Assembly (NCBI GenBank): GCA_027079305.1
Contig: JALWVU010000052.1
Location: 51,020-115,019, forward strand
Origin: Aquificaceae bacterium
Lineage (GTDB): Bacteria > Aquificota > Aquificia > Aquificales > Aquificaceae
Direction of reading: 5' to 3'
DNA length: 64,000 nucleotides
A program made the translations under genes and the position numbers. Of this stretch, positions 1 through 7,034 are shown piece after piece; position 1 is the first letter of the stretch, and each line of letters starts with the position of its first letter. The notes under the pieces were generated by a model, which was given only the letters and a program-made list of their open reading frames with translations, made no database searches and had not been told where the DNA came from.

Positions 1-328
1 CGTCTCCATAGACGAAGTATCTCACCTCGAAGTCCGAGTGGGTGTGCTCGTCGAGGAACTTCTTCCTCAGCTCGTCCTTCTTGGGATTATCGGGTGTGAG
101 TGAGACCACGTCGCAGGACTGGAAGCCGAACCTTATCATCAACCTGTTTATAGGGTCCTTGAAAGCCTCGAGGACCTCCTCCTCGTCCGCATCCTCACTT
201 AGGGGAGTGTTCGGCTCCCACCTTTCAAAGAGAACGTTTATCTCGGAGAGCCTCTCGGCTATCTTCTCGGGATCATCTATCTTCTCCAAAAGCTTTCCTT
301 CCTCATCGTAGATAAGAAGTCTACTCAT
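1..328 (-). CDS. mtnD: Acireductone dioxygenase, N-terminal part (runs off the window)
   Basis: This is the N-terminal ~109 residues of a cupin-fold acireductone dioxygenase, the methionine-salvage enzyme that oxidises 1,2-dihydroxy-3-keto-5-methylthiopentene using Fe or Ni. The minus-strand reading starts at ATG 326-328 (MSRLLIYDEEGKLL) and stays open to the window edge. The visible end carries EHTHSDFEVRYFVYG, which matches the family metal-site pattern HxHxxxE followed by VRYF; the fourth ligand (a later His) lies outside. The acidic N-terminal segment with a short RWEPN stretch is typical of the family. No other methionine-salvage gene is visible here. The upstream gene diverges. Assignment rests on the metal motif and length pattern and is fairly secure. 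Confidence 0.85.
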   Translation of the reverse strand, partial: MSRLLIYDEEGKLLEKIDDPEKIAERLSEINVLFERWEPNTPLSEDADEEEVLEAFKDPINRLMIRFGFQSCDVVSLTPDNPKKDELRKKFLDEHTHSDFEVRYFVYGD

Positions 329-380
329 GGAACATATTTTACCCTATCCGCTCAGCAAACTCATTCGAATACCCTCGTGC

Positions 381-386
381 TATAAT
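381..386 (+). promoter_or_regulatory. -10 box for the lipoprotein gene at 418
   Basis: A perfect TATAAT lies 31 bases before the ATG. It would start transcription near 393 and leave a ~25-base leader that contains AAGGAGGTGG. No convincing -35 hexamer is visible. This is a conventional SD-led arrangement, in contrast with many other genes in the window. Confidence 0.55.
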
Positions 387-417
387 ACGGCCAATTGGAG
401 AAACAAGGAGGTGGAGG

Positions 418-837
418 ATGGTCAGACACTTTGCATTCCTTGTTTTGCTTTCCCTTCTCGCACTCGTAGCAGGGTGTGAAAACAAACCTTCAGAGGAACT
501 TGCCCTCGAGGCTTTAAGGGACGCTTTCAGTGAGGTTGGCAAGATAGAATCTGTCAAGAAGCTGAACGGATGGTTTGAGGATGAAAGTAAAAACAAGTAT
601 ACGATGGAGGTAGAATACGTCATTAAGTTCAATAAAGAATTCATAACTGAGCTAAATAAGGCGAGGGGTAGTATAACCGCTTTGCTCCTTATGCCTATAT
701 ACAATACGTGCTTTTCTGGAGAGAACAAAAAGCTTATGAAAGAGGAATCTAAGTGTAAATCACAGGCTAAGATAACCTTCAGAAAGACAGACAAAGGTTG
801 GAAAATGATCAGTGAGGAGTCCGAACTCTGGAAGTAG
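418..837 (+). CDS. Small lipoprotein of unknown function
   Basis: A 139-residue protein with a short basic N-terminus, a hydrophobic core and a lipobox (LVAGC, Cys at about residue 20), so it is probably exported by Sec and lipidated. The mature part is Lys/Glu rich and mixed helix/strand, with two further Cys residues about 20 residues apart that could form a disulfide. A strong Shine-Dalgarno (AAGGAGGTGG) sits 5-6 bases before the ATG, which fixes the start. It is followed directly by the tRNA-Arg promoter, so it is probably transcribed alone. I do not recognise a named family; the C-terminal pattern (KITFRKTDKGWKM) resembles small secreted nuclear-transport-factor-like domains, but this is only a hint. 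Confidence 0.75.
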   Translation: MVRHFAFLVLLSLLALVAGCENKPSEELALEALRDAFSEVGKIESVKKLNGWFEDESKNKYTMEVEYVIKFNKEFITELNKARGSITALLLMPIYNTCFSGENKKLMKEESKCKSQAKITFRKTDKGWKMISEESELWK

Positions 838-840
838 TTC

Positions 841-869
841 TTGAATCGGGGTATTCACAGACTTATAAT
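841..869 (+). promoter_or_regulatory. Promoter of tRNA-Arg
   Basis: TTGAAT (841-846), a 17-base spacer and a perfect TATAAT (864-869). The predicted start near 876 lies six bases before the mature tRNA 5' end. This is one of the few places in the window with a recognisable -35 element. Confidence 0.75.
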
Positions 870-881
870 TTTTATCTGGCT

Positions 882-958
882 GTCCCCGTAGCTCAGGCGG
901 ATAGAGCGCGAGATTCCTAATCTCGAGGTCGGAGGTTCGAGTCCTCCCGGGGACGCCA
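882..958 (+). tRNA. tRNA-Arg (anticodon CCT)
   Basis: A 77-base cloverleaf: acceptor GTCCCCG pairs with CGGGGAC, the D arm is GCTC/GAGC, the anticodon stem CGAGA/TCTCG encloses TTCCTAA (anticodon CCT, reading AGG), and the T arm GGAGG/CCTCC encloses TTCGAGT. The 3' CCA is encoded (956-958). The stop codon of the convergent beta-CASP gene begins at the very next base. Confidence 0.95.
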
Positions 959-2335
959 TTAAATCTCCAGGACCTCTCCCAGTTCAGGGACATAGCTTTC
1001 AAGGTTGAGTTCGCCCTTTATATGCTCCGCAAAGATCTTCATCTTCTCCTCCTCGCCGTGGATAAGGAAAACTTTAGGATTTCCAGCGTGGGACAGCCAC
1101 TCGGTGAGTTCCCTCTGATCCGCGTGGGAGGAAAAACCGTTTATCGTATAGACCTCCGCCCTTACCGCTATCTCCTCCCCGAGTATACGAACCTTATCAG
1201 CCCCCTCTATTATCCTCCTCCCGAGTGTTCCTTTGGGCTGAAATCCCACGAATATAAGACTGCACTCCTCCCTCCAGAGGTTGTGCTTCAGATGATGAAG
1301 TATTCTCCCCCCTGTAAGCATACCGCTCCCGGCTATGATTATCGCCCCGCTCTTTACGTCGTTTATCTTCTTCGACTCTTCCACCTCCCTCGTGAACTTG
1401 AGGTAGGGAAAGCTGAAGGGGTCCCTCTCCTTAAAGATCCTGTAGGTTTCCTCGTCGAAGAACTCAGGATTTTGAAGGAATATCTTTGTGGCGTTTATGG
1501 CAAGGGGGCTGTCGAGGAAGACCTGACACTCGGGGAGTATATCCCTCTCAAACATTTCCCTGAGAACAAAGAGGATGTCCTGGGCCCTTTCGAGGGCGTA
1601 GGAGGGTATCAGGACGTTCCCTTCCCTGTAGAGGGTCTTCAAAACCGCCTCCTCGAACTCTTTCTTAGACTCTTTGAAGCTCTTGTGGTTCCTGTCTCCG
1701 TATGTAGTTTCTATAAAGACCGCGTCCGCGGTAGAGGGAGGGGATGGATCTCTCACTATAGGTTTTCCTCTGTTCCCGAGATCTCCCGAGAAGGTTATCT
1801 TCCTGCCCTCCACCTCGAACTCTATGAAGGCGGAGCCGAGTATGTGCCCCGCGTCCCTGAGTGTGAAGCTGAAGCCCGGCGCAAGATCGTATCTTTTTCC
1901 GTATTCGAGATAGGGATGGGAGAAGAAGTCGAAGCTCTCGAGAACGTCGAGTTCCTCGTAGAGGGGCGGGTTCACGATCTCTCCGGTTCTCTCCGCCTTC
2001 CTGAGCCTGCTCTTGTAGGTTTCGTTCATCACTTTTGCAGCGTCGAGGAGCATTATCCTCGCTATCTGGGCGGTTGGCCTCGTGCAGAGTATCTTTCCCC
2101 TGAAGCCTTCTCTGACGAGGAGCGGGATCCTTCCGCAGTGGTCTATGTGGGCGTGGGTAAGTATGAGGTAGTCTATCTCCTTAGGATCGAAGGGGAAGGG
2201 ATCGTAGTTCTTTTCCTCGTCTTCTCCCTGAAACATTCCGCAATCCACGAGGACTTTGAGCCCCTTTGCCTCTAAAAGATGACAGCTACCGGTAACGGTT
2301 CTGACAGCACCGCAGGGGGTTATCCTTATTGCCAT
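959..2335 (-). CDS. Beta-CASP metallo-beta-lactamase (CPSF-like RNA nuclease family)
   Basis: A 458-residue protein with a complete metallo-beta-lactamase core (THAHIDHCGRIP gives the HxHxDH metal motif; DAGHILGSA and FSGDLGN follow), then a beta-CASP insert around residues 245-370 and a C-terminal RNA-metabolising part (PKGTLGRRI, FSSHADQREL, FLIHGEEE). This layout is that of CPSF73-like/RNase J-related ribonucleases, so a role in RNA processing or decay is likely; the substrate is unknown. TACAAT (2342-2347, minus) stands six bases before the ATG with no SD, so translation is probably from a leaderless mRNA. The promoter overlaps that of the divergent tRNA-Phe. The gene ends one base after the tRNA-Arg 3' end. 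Confidence 0.88.
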   Translation of the reverse strand: MAIRITPCGAVRTVTGSCHLLEAKGLKVLVDCGMFQGEDEEKNYDPFPFDPKEIDYLILTHAHIDHCGRIPLLVREGFRGKILCTRPTAQIARIMLLDAAKVMNETYKSRLRKAERTGEIVNPPLYEELDVLESFDFFSHPYLEYGKRYDLAPGFSFTLRDAGHILGSAFIEFEVEGRKITFSGDLGNRGKPIVRDPSPPSTADAVFIETTYGDRNHKSFKESKKEFEEAVLKTLYREGNVLIPSYALERAQDILFVLREMFERDILPECQVFLDSPLAINATKIFLQNPEFFDEETYRIFKERDPFSFPYLKFTREVEESKKINDVKSGAIIIAGSGMLTGGRILHHLKHNLWREECSLIFVGFQPKGTLGRRIIEGADKVRILGEEIAVRAEVYTINGFSSHADQRELTEWLSHAGNPKVFLIHGEEEKMKIFAEHIKGELNLESYVPELGEVLEI

Positions 2336-2357
2336 AAAACTATTGTAGAGCTATAAT
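2329..2357 (+). promoter_or_regulatory. Promoter of tRNA-Phe, interleaved with the divergent beta-CASP promoter
   Basis: TTGCCA (2329-2334), a 17-base spacer and TATAAT (2352-2357), ahead of the tRNA at 2371. The -35 hexamer covers the start codon of the divergent beta-CASP gene, whose own -10 (TACAAT on the minus strand, 2342-2347) lies inside the spacer. The two promoters therefore cannot easily be occupied together. Confidence 0.7.
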
Positions 2358-2370
2358 ATCTTACCCCGAA

Positions 2371-2443
2371 GGCCCGGTAGCTCAGTTGGTAGAGCACCCG
2401 GCTGAAAACCGGGGTGTCGGCGGTTCGATTCCGCCCTGGGCCA
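2371..2443 (+). tRNA. tRNA-Phe (anticodon GAA)
   Basis: Acceptor GGCCCGG pairs with CTGGGCC (one G-T pair), the D arm is GCTC/GAGC, the anticodon stem CCCGG/CCGGG encloses CTGAAAA (anticodon GAA), and the T arm GGCGG/CCGCC encloses TTCGATT. The discriminator is A2443. The bases after it are CTT, so the CCA end is not encoded here, unlike the neighbouring tRNA-Arg. Confidence 0.95.
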
Positions 2444-2492
2444 CTTTAAATGAGCTAATCATTGAGCAGTCCGAGGTATAAGGAGGATTGCG

Positions 2493-2870
2493 ATTTTTAG
2501 GGCCAAGTTTTTAGCTGTGCTTGTTCTACTGCTCTTCATAGCTCCCACAGTCTTTACAAAGGACAAGATCTACAAGATGGAGATATACGGGGACTGCTAT
2601 TATTATCATCTTCCCTCCGAAAAGATATGTGGTTACAAATACTTTTGGAACTATGGTGATATCGCCTTCTGGACAGAATTCTTCACCATAAAGGAGAAAG
2701 AAAGTGGCAGAATCAAATACAACGTTAGATACGTATGGTGTAGAAGATATTATGGTGGGGGTGAGGTTGTCAAACTTTACATATACATGACACCTGAAGA
2801 TATAAAACTCTGCAATCAGAAACCTGAACCTCAATACGACATAAGAGTGAATGTGAAAGGCGGAAGATAA
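2493..2870 (+). CDS. Small secreted protein, probable ATT start
   Basis: Unrecognised protein. Taken from GTG 2517 it would have no charged N-terminus and no SD. Reading the same frame upstream gives an ATT codon at 2493, six bases after AGGAGG (2481-2486), and yields a proper signal peptide (basic MFRAK, then LAVLVLLLFIAPTVFT). I therefore prefer ATT 2493, a start known in bacteria mainly from infC and pcnB. The mature ~100 residues are Tyr rich with four Cys (GDCYYYH, KICGY, VWCRRYY, KLCNQ), suggesting a small disulfide-bonded exported domain. It lies just after tRNA-Phe and may be read from that promoter. The start choice is inference. Confidence 0.6.
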   Translation: MFRAKFLAVLVLLLFIAPTVFTKDKIYKMEIYGDCYYYHLPSEKICGYKYFWNYGDIAFWTEFFTIKEKESGRIKYNVRYVWCRRYYGGGEVVKLYIYMTPEDIKLCNQKPEPQYDIRVNVKGGR

Positions 2871-2877
2871 AGGCACA

Positions 2878-4512
2878 TTATTTACTCTCTGCGGTAGCCG
2901 GAGTAGGTGGGCTCCCGCTCATAACACTTTCAAAGAATTCTCTCGCCACCTCCTTCCAGAAACGCTTCCCCTCCTCGATCTCATCCAGAGCCTTCTCCAT
3001 GCGTGCGGTGAACTTGTAATCCATCAGAACGGGAAAGTTCTCCATCAGGAAGTCCACCACCTCGAAGGCTACCTCAGTGGGCCTGAGGCTCTTTCTGTAA
3101 AGCTTCACGTATTCCCTCTGCTTGAGGGTTTTGACTATGGTGGCGTAGGTGGAGGGCCTGCCTATTCCGAGCTTCTCCAGAGTTTTAACGAGACTCCCCT
3201 CGGTGTATCTGGGAGGGGGCTGTGTCCTCTTCTCATCCACGTAAACCTTCACCACCTTGAGAACCTCTCCTTCCTCAAACTGGGGCAGAACTTTCTCCTC
3301 CACTCCCGAGGGGTAAACCTTACTCCAACCGTCAAAACTGATCTCGAGCCCCTTTGCGGTAAGGTGTATGGGCCTTTTTAGTCTCGGGGCCGATACCTCT
3401 ATCTTCGCCTCCTTTCTCTCCACGATCATATCCGCCATGAGACTGGCGAGCGTCCTCGAGAGGATGAGCTTGTATAAGGAGAGAAGTTCTCCCGATAAGG
3501 GGGGCTCCTTTATACCGGTCGGTCTTATGCACTCGTGGGCGCCCTGGGAGGTGGGCTTTTCCCTGAACTTCCTCACCCTTCCCACGTATTCCTTCCCAAA
3601 TTTCTTAGCTATGTATGACATGAACTCTTTAGCTTTCTTTTCGTTCATCCTGTGGCTGTCGGTTCTGGGATAGGTTATGAAACCTTCCTCGTAGAGCTTC
3701 TGGGCAAGGCTCTGCGTCTTCTCGGCGGAAAATCCCAGCCTGGCGTTGGCCTCGCTCTGGAGGGAGGAGGTTATGAAGGGCCTGGGAGGGGGAACCTTTT
3801 CACTCTTGCTCTCTACGCTAACCACCGCAAAGATCCCGTCCTTTATCCTCTCCGCTATATCCTTGGCGTCTGAGGGATTCTCATATCTGTAGTCGTAAAC
3901 CGCTTCGAAGGTCTTTCCGTCTTTATCCAAGATGGCCTTCACGTAGTAGTAGCTCTTTACCTTAAAACTCTCTATCTCTCTCTCCCTCTCCACGATCAAT
4001 CTTAAGGCAGGGGACTGAACTCTGCCCGCGGAGAGCCTGTAGTTTTTGAAGATCCTCCACAGGACGGGTGAGATCTTGTATCCGATCAGTCTGTCGAGGA
4101 TCCTGCGGGCAAACTGGGAGTGAACCATGTTCATGTTTATCTCCCCTGCCTCTTCTACACTTTTTCTTATGGCTTCCTTAGTTATCTCGTAAAAGACAGC
4201 CCGTTTAATGTTTCTGTTTACCTTGATTATTTCCTGCTTGAGAAAGTAGGCTATCGCCTCTCCCTCCCTATCCGGGTCGGTTCCTATGTAGACTACTTTG
4301 GCTTTCCTCGCGAGCTTTTTGAGTCCTTCTACAACTTTTTTCTTTCCCCTTATGTAAACGTATCTGGCCTCGAGAGTTTCCTCATCGACACCAAGCTCTT
4401 TGGGGGGCAGATCCTTTACATGGCCGAAGGTGGCCCTGACGGTAAACTCCTTTCCCAGGAACCTCTGTATTGTCTTGGCTTTGGTGGGGGACTCGACGAT
4501 GAAGAGGTTCAT
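2878..4512 (-). CDS. topA: DNA topoisomerase I (type IA), short form
   Basis: A 544-residue type IA topoisomerase that relaxes negative supercoils. It begins with the Toprim domain (FIVESPTKAKTIQRFLG; GTDPDREGEAIA supplies the acidic metal residues), continues through the gate domains (LDRLIGYKISPVLW, LSAGRVQSPALRL) and carries the catalytic tyrosine in GFITYPRTDSHRM. It ends soon after the core with a low-complexity tail (SGSPPTPATAESK) and lacks the C-terminal zinc ribbons of the ~860-residue E. coli enzyme, as in other hyperthermophilic Aquificales. The start abuts the stop of the upstream helical protein (4513), so the two are co-transcribed. Confidence 0.95.
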   Translation of the reverse strand: MNLFIVESPTKAKTIQRFLGKEFTVRATFGHVKDLPPKELGVDEETLEARYVYIRGKKKVVEGLKKLARKAKVVYIGTDPDREGEAIAYFLKQEIIKVNRNIKRAVFYEITKEAIRKSVEEAGEINMNMVHSQFARRILDRLIGYKISPVLWRIFKNYRLSAGRVQSPALRLIVEREREIESFKVKSYYYVKAILDKDGKTFEAVYDYRYENPSDAKDIAERIKDGIFAVVSVESKSEKVPPPRPFITSSLQSEANARLGFSAEKTQSLAQKLYEEGFITYPRTDSHRMNEKKAKEFMSYIAKKFGKEYVGRVRKFREKPTSQGAHECIRPTGIKEPPLSGELLSLYKLILSRTLASLMADMIVERKEAKIEVSAPRLKRPIHLTAKGLEISFDGWSKVYPSGVEEKVLPQFEEGEVLKVVKVYVDEKRTQPPPRYTEGSLVKTLEKLGIGRPSTYATIVKTLKQREYVKLYRKSLRPTEVAFEVVDFLMENFPVLMDYKFTARMEKALDEIEEGKRFWKEVAREFFESVMSGSPPTPATAESK

Positions 4513-5007
4513 CTACACGATTTTAGCAAGGCTCCTCTCCCCTATCCTTACGTGATACTCGAGGGTTTTGACTATGTCCTCCATGGTCCTCGCCAGCTCC
4601 TCAGTTATAAGCTCCTCCTGCTCCCCAAGAGAGTTCTCTATGAACTCTACCACAGCCTCGATCCTTTCCAGTATAGGCTCCTCGTAAATTCTCACACTTT
4701 CCAGGAACAAAGGAGAGAGCTGTTCCAGCGTAGGAAGTAGAAGGGTGGAGAGGGAGAGGCTCTCGGAACTGAGCAGAAGGGCCTGCTCCCTCATGTATTT
4801 GTCCGTCATGGACTCTATCTCGTCAAGGACGAGGGCAACGAGCCTGAAGCTCTGGATGAGCCTCCTGAGTATGTCGAGGCTCTTTAATGTAAGCTCCGCG
4901 GATCTGTGCTGGGTGGCGAGGAAGGTGTTTATAACCTTCCTCTGGTAGCCTATCTCCTCCTCGAGCTTTGCGAGAAGTATGTAAAAGGGGGACACTTCCA
5001 TCTCCAA
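4513..5007 (-). CDS. Helical protein of unknown function upstream of topA
   Basis: A 164-residue, Leu/Glu-rich, almost entirely alpha-helical protein without signal peptide or Cys. Heptad-like spacing of Leu and Ile suggests a coiled-coil bundle. It sits 6 bp after the KamA-like gene and directly abuts topA, so it belongs to a three-gene transcription unit. I cannot assign a family. Its tight coupling to topA is the only functional hint. Confidence 0.6.
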   Translation of the reverse strand: MEMEVSPFYILLAKLEEEIGYQRKVINTFLATQHRSAELTLKSLDILRRLIQSFRLVALVLDEIESMTDKYMREQALLLSSESLSLSTLLLPTLEQLSPLFLESVRIYEEPILERIEAVVEFIENSLGEQEELITEELARTMEDIVKTLEYHVRIGERSLAKIV

Positions 5008-5013
5008 GAGAAG

Positions 5014-6141
5014 TTAAACCAGCTCCTCCTCCATTTCAACCTTGTATTCGTCCACCTTCTCGGTGTAGTCATCGAACCAGTGAGCCTCCGGATTTCTCTT
5101 GAAGACCATGAACTTGCCCGCGTTCTCCGGATCCGCAGCTCTGTGGTATCTGAAGAAGATAAGCTCTTCCGTCTTTCCGAGGATTTCTATCTTGCCCGTC
5201 TCGTGGGACATAACGTATCTGACCCTCGCCGCGAGGCCCGACATCTTGGCCCTGACCGCTTCCACGAGGTCTATCGTCTCCTCTATCTTGGTAGAGTAAG
5301 TCTTGTTCCCAGCGGTTGGCCTGCACTGGAAGACGTAGTAGGGAGGAACTCCGATAAAAGAGAGCTCCTCCAAAAGCTCCTTAAGAACCTCAGGAGAATC
5401 GTTTATGCCCCTCAGGATAGGTGTCTGGTTGGTGAGCGTGGTCCCGGTGAGCTGGACGAGTTCTACCGCCTTCCTCGCCTCCTCGGTCAGCTCCCTCGGG
5501 TGGTTGAAGTGGTTCATCAGATAAAGCTTCTTGCCTGTCTCGGTATTGAACCACTTGAAGAGGTCCAGAAGGTCTGGATCATCTATAACCCTGAAGGGAT
5601 TTACCGCCAGCATCTTGGAACCTATCCTCACGATCCTCACGTGCGGTATCTCCGCGAGGGCTTTGAGGATCTTCTCCAGCTTGAAGGTGGCAAGAACAAG
5701 AGGATCTCCTCCCGTGAGAAGGACGTTGTTTATCTCCGGATGGTTCCTGATATATTCGAGACCTTCCGAGACGTCCCTCGCGACCTCGTCGTTGTCGTTC
5801 ATGAAGAGTCTCTTCCTGAAGCAGAACCTGCAGTATATACCGCAAACGTCCGTCACAAGCAGTAGGGCTGTATCGGGATATTTGTGCTCCAGACCGTGAA
5901 CCTTCATATACTTGCTCTCGTTGGAGGCGTCAAGCTTACCCCAAACCTCTAATTCTTCTGTTGTTGGGATAACTATACGCCTTATGGGATCCTCTGGATC
6001 ATCCCAATTTATAAGAGAATTGTAATAATCGTTCGTTCTAAATGCGAACTTTTCTGTAACTTCTTTTAATTCTTTGCGCTCCTTTTCATCGAGCTTATCT
6101 ATAAACTCAAGTTTTGTAATGTATTTAACCTTCCTTTTCAT
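5014..6141 (-). CDS. KamA/lysine 2,3-aminomutase-like radical SAM protein
   Basis: A 375-residue radical SAM protein with the SAM/4Fe-4S motif CGIYCRFCFRKRLF (CxxxCxxC) and the LTGGDPL segment that follows it in the aminomutase family. An ATG at 6154-6156 is also in frame, but it lies inside the Shine-Dalgarno (ATGGAGGTG) of the ATG at 6139-6141, so I use the latter (MKRKVKY). The fold matches lysine 2,3-aminomutases, yet where those have a YLHxxDLV segment and a DxPGGGGK loop this protein has FQCRPTAGN and MSHETGK. The PLP lysine may persist, while the two Asp residues that bind the substrate amino group appear to be replaced. True lysine 2,3-aminomutase activity is doubtful. Confidence 0.75.
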   Translation of the reverse strand: MKRKVKYITKLEFIDKLDEKERKELKEVTEKFAFRTNDYYNSLINWDDPEDPIRRIVIPTTEELEVWGKLDASNESKYMKVHGLEHKYPDTALLLVTDVCGIYCRFCFRKRLFMNDNDEVARDVSEGLEYIRNHPEINNVLLTGGDPLVLATFKLEKILKALAEIPHVRIVRIGSKMLAVNPFRVIDDPDLLDLFKWFNTETGKKLYLMNHFNHPRELTEEARKAVELVQLTGTTLTNQTPILRGINDSPEVLKELLEELSFIGVPPYYVFQCRPTAGNKTYSTKIEETIDLVEAVRAKMSGLAARVRYVMSHETGKIEILGKTEELIFFRYHRAADPENAGKFMVFKRNPEAHWFDDYTEKVDEYKVEMEEELV

Positions 6142-6246
6142 TCTACCCACCTCCATTTGGGAAATTTTACATGAACGGCAGCATTTAATTTTAGTTGAAA
6201 CTTCACTTTTGTCAAGCCTGAATGTATAAGATGGCTTTAAAAGGGC

Positions 6247-6252
6247 TATAAT
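6247..6252 (+). promoter_or_regulatory. -10 box giving a near-leaderless lipoprotein mRNA
   Basis: TATAAT ends 11 bases before the ATG at 6264, so the predicted 5' leader is only about 4-5 bases. No -35 hexamer is seen at the usual distance, and no SD precedes the start codon. Confidence 0.5.
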
Positions 6253-6263
6253 TCATTTTTAAG

Positions 6264-7034
6264 ATGGACTGCGGAAAATTTAAAATCTTTTTAATCCTTT
6301 TGAAAATAGGTTTGATTTTTTCTTGCGGTATTAAAAAACCACCAAAACCTATACCGCCTCCCCAGTATGAGCTTAAAAGGATAGGAAGCAATGTGTTCCT
6401 GATACCGAAAACACGGGGCCTTAAAGCGGAAGGCTTTGTGCCCTGGGACAGCTTTCTGGTTAGAAAGGACCCCTCCAGGTTCTGCTTTGAGGTCTCGAGT
6501 CCGCAGAGTAAAAAGGCGCTGGTCTGCGTAGAGGAGGCGGTTAGCGTCAGGCCGAGGTTTGAGCTTCAGATTAAAAAGGACAGGTTGGTGGTGCGGATGG
6601 AGGAAGAGGGAAGGTATCGTGTTTACTCATACAGAGATGGAAAGCTTGTGCCCACTCCGCTTATGGAGGTTGAAGGAGACAGCGTAGCGCTAAAGAGAGA
6701 TTACAAAGAAAAGGTCTTCGGAATAACGAAGGTAGTAGGGAAGGTAGAAAGTGAGCCTGTTGTTGTTAAGGTCCCTCCGCTCAAGCCTCCAGAGCCTGAT
6801 CCTCCCAGGGACCTCAGATACATAATCAGAGGGGGGAAGATCTACATATACTGGTGGGGTGGTGAGGATCTCCGCTTTTTAGTTTACAGAAACGGCAGGC
6901 TACTCACTCCTGAGCCCATAGTAAGAAACTACTTTGTGGACAAACTACCCGAGTTGGAAGCTATTTACGAGGTAGTCAGCGTAAACAGGTTCGGAGGCAG
7001 AAGTAAACCTGCAAGGATAGTTTACAGGCCGTAG
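6264..7034 (+). CDS. Lipoprotein with a C-terminal fibronectin-III-like domain
   Basis: A 256-residue predicted lipoprotein: short hydrophobic N-terminus ending in the lipobox LIFSC (Cys about residue 21), then a Pro/Lys linker (GIKKPPKPIPPP) typical of outer-membrane lipoproteins. The last ~90 residues begin with DPPRDLRYIIRGGKIYIYWW and end with YEVVSVNRFGGRSKP, which reads like a fibronectin type III strand pattern. The Cys pair FCFEVS/LVCVEE could form a disulfide. Its 3' end overlaps the convergent carboxylase gene by 13 bp. The specific function is unknown. Confidence 0.75.
   Translation: MDCGKFKIFLILLKIGLIFSCGIKKPPKPIPPPQYELKRIGSNVFLIPKTRGLKAEGFVPWDSFLVRKDPSRFCFEVSSPQSKKALVCVEEAVSVRPRFELQIKKDRLVVRMEEEGRYRVYSYRDGKLVPTPLMEVEGDSVALKRDYKEKVFGITKVVGKVESEPVVVKVPPLKPPEPDPPRDLRYIIRGGKIYIYWWGGEDLRFLVYRNGRLLTPEPIVRNYFVDKLPELEAIYEVVSVNRFGGRSKPARIVYRP

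Noticed and set aside
339..794. 151-codon minus-strand frame over the first lipoprotein
   Set aside because: The plus-strand lipoprotein has an SD, -10 box and lipobox; the minus frame has none of these.
1022..2275. Long plus-strand frame (417 codons) opposite the beta-CASP gene
   Set aside because: Antisense shadow of a gene with clear catalytic motifs; its composition (Tyr, Pro, Leu, Val repeats) is that of reverse-read codons.
2526..2876. 116-codon minus-strand frame over the small secreted protein
   Set aside because: No SD or recognisable motif. The plus-strand frame has a signal peptide and an SD. I cannot fully exclude it because both are unknown, but the plus strand is clearly better.
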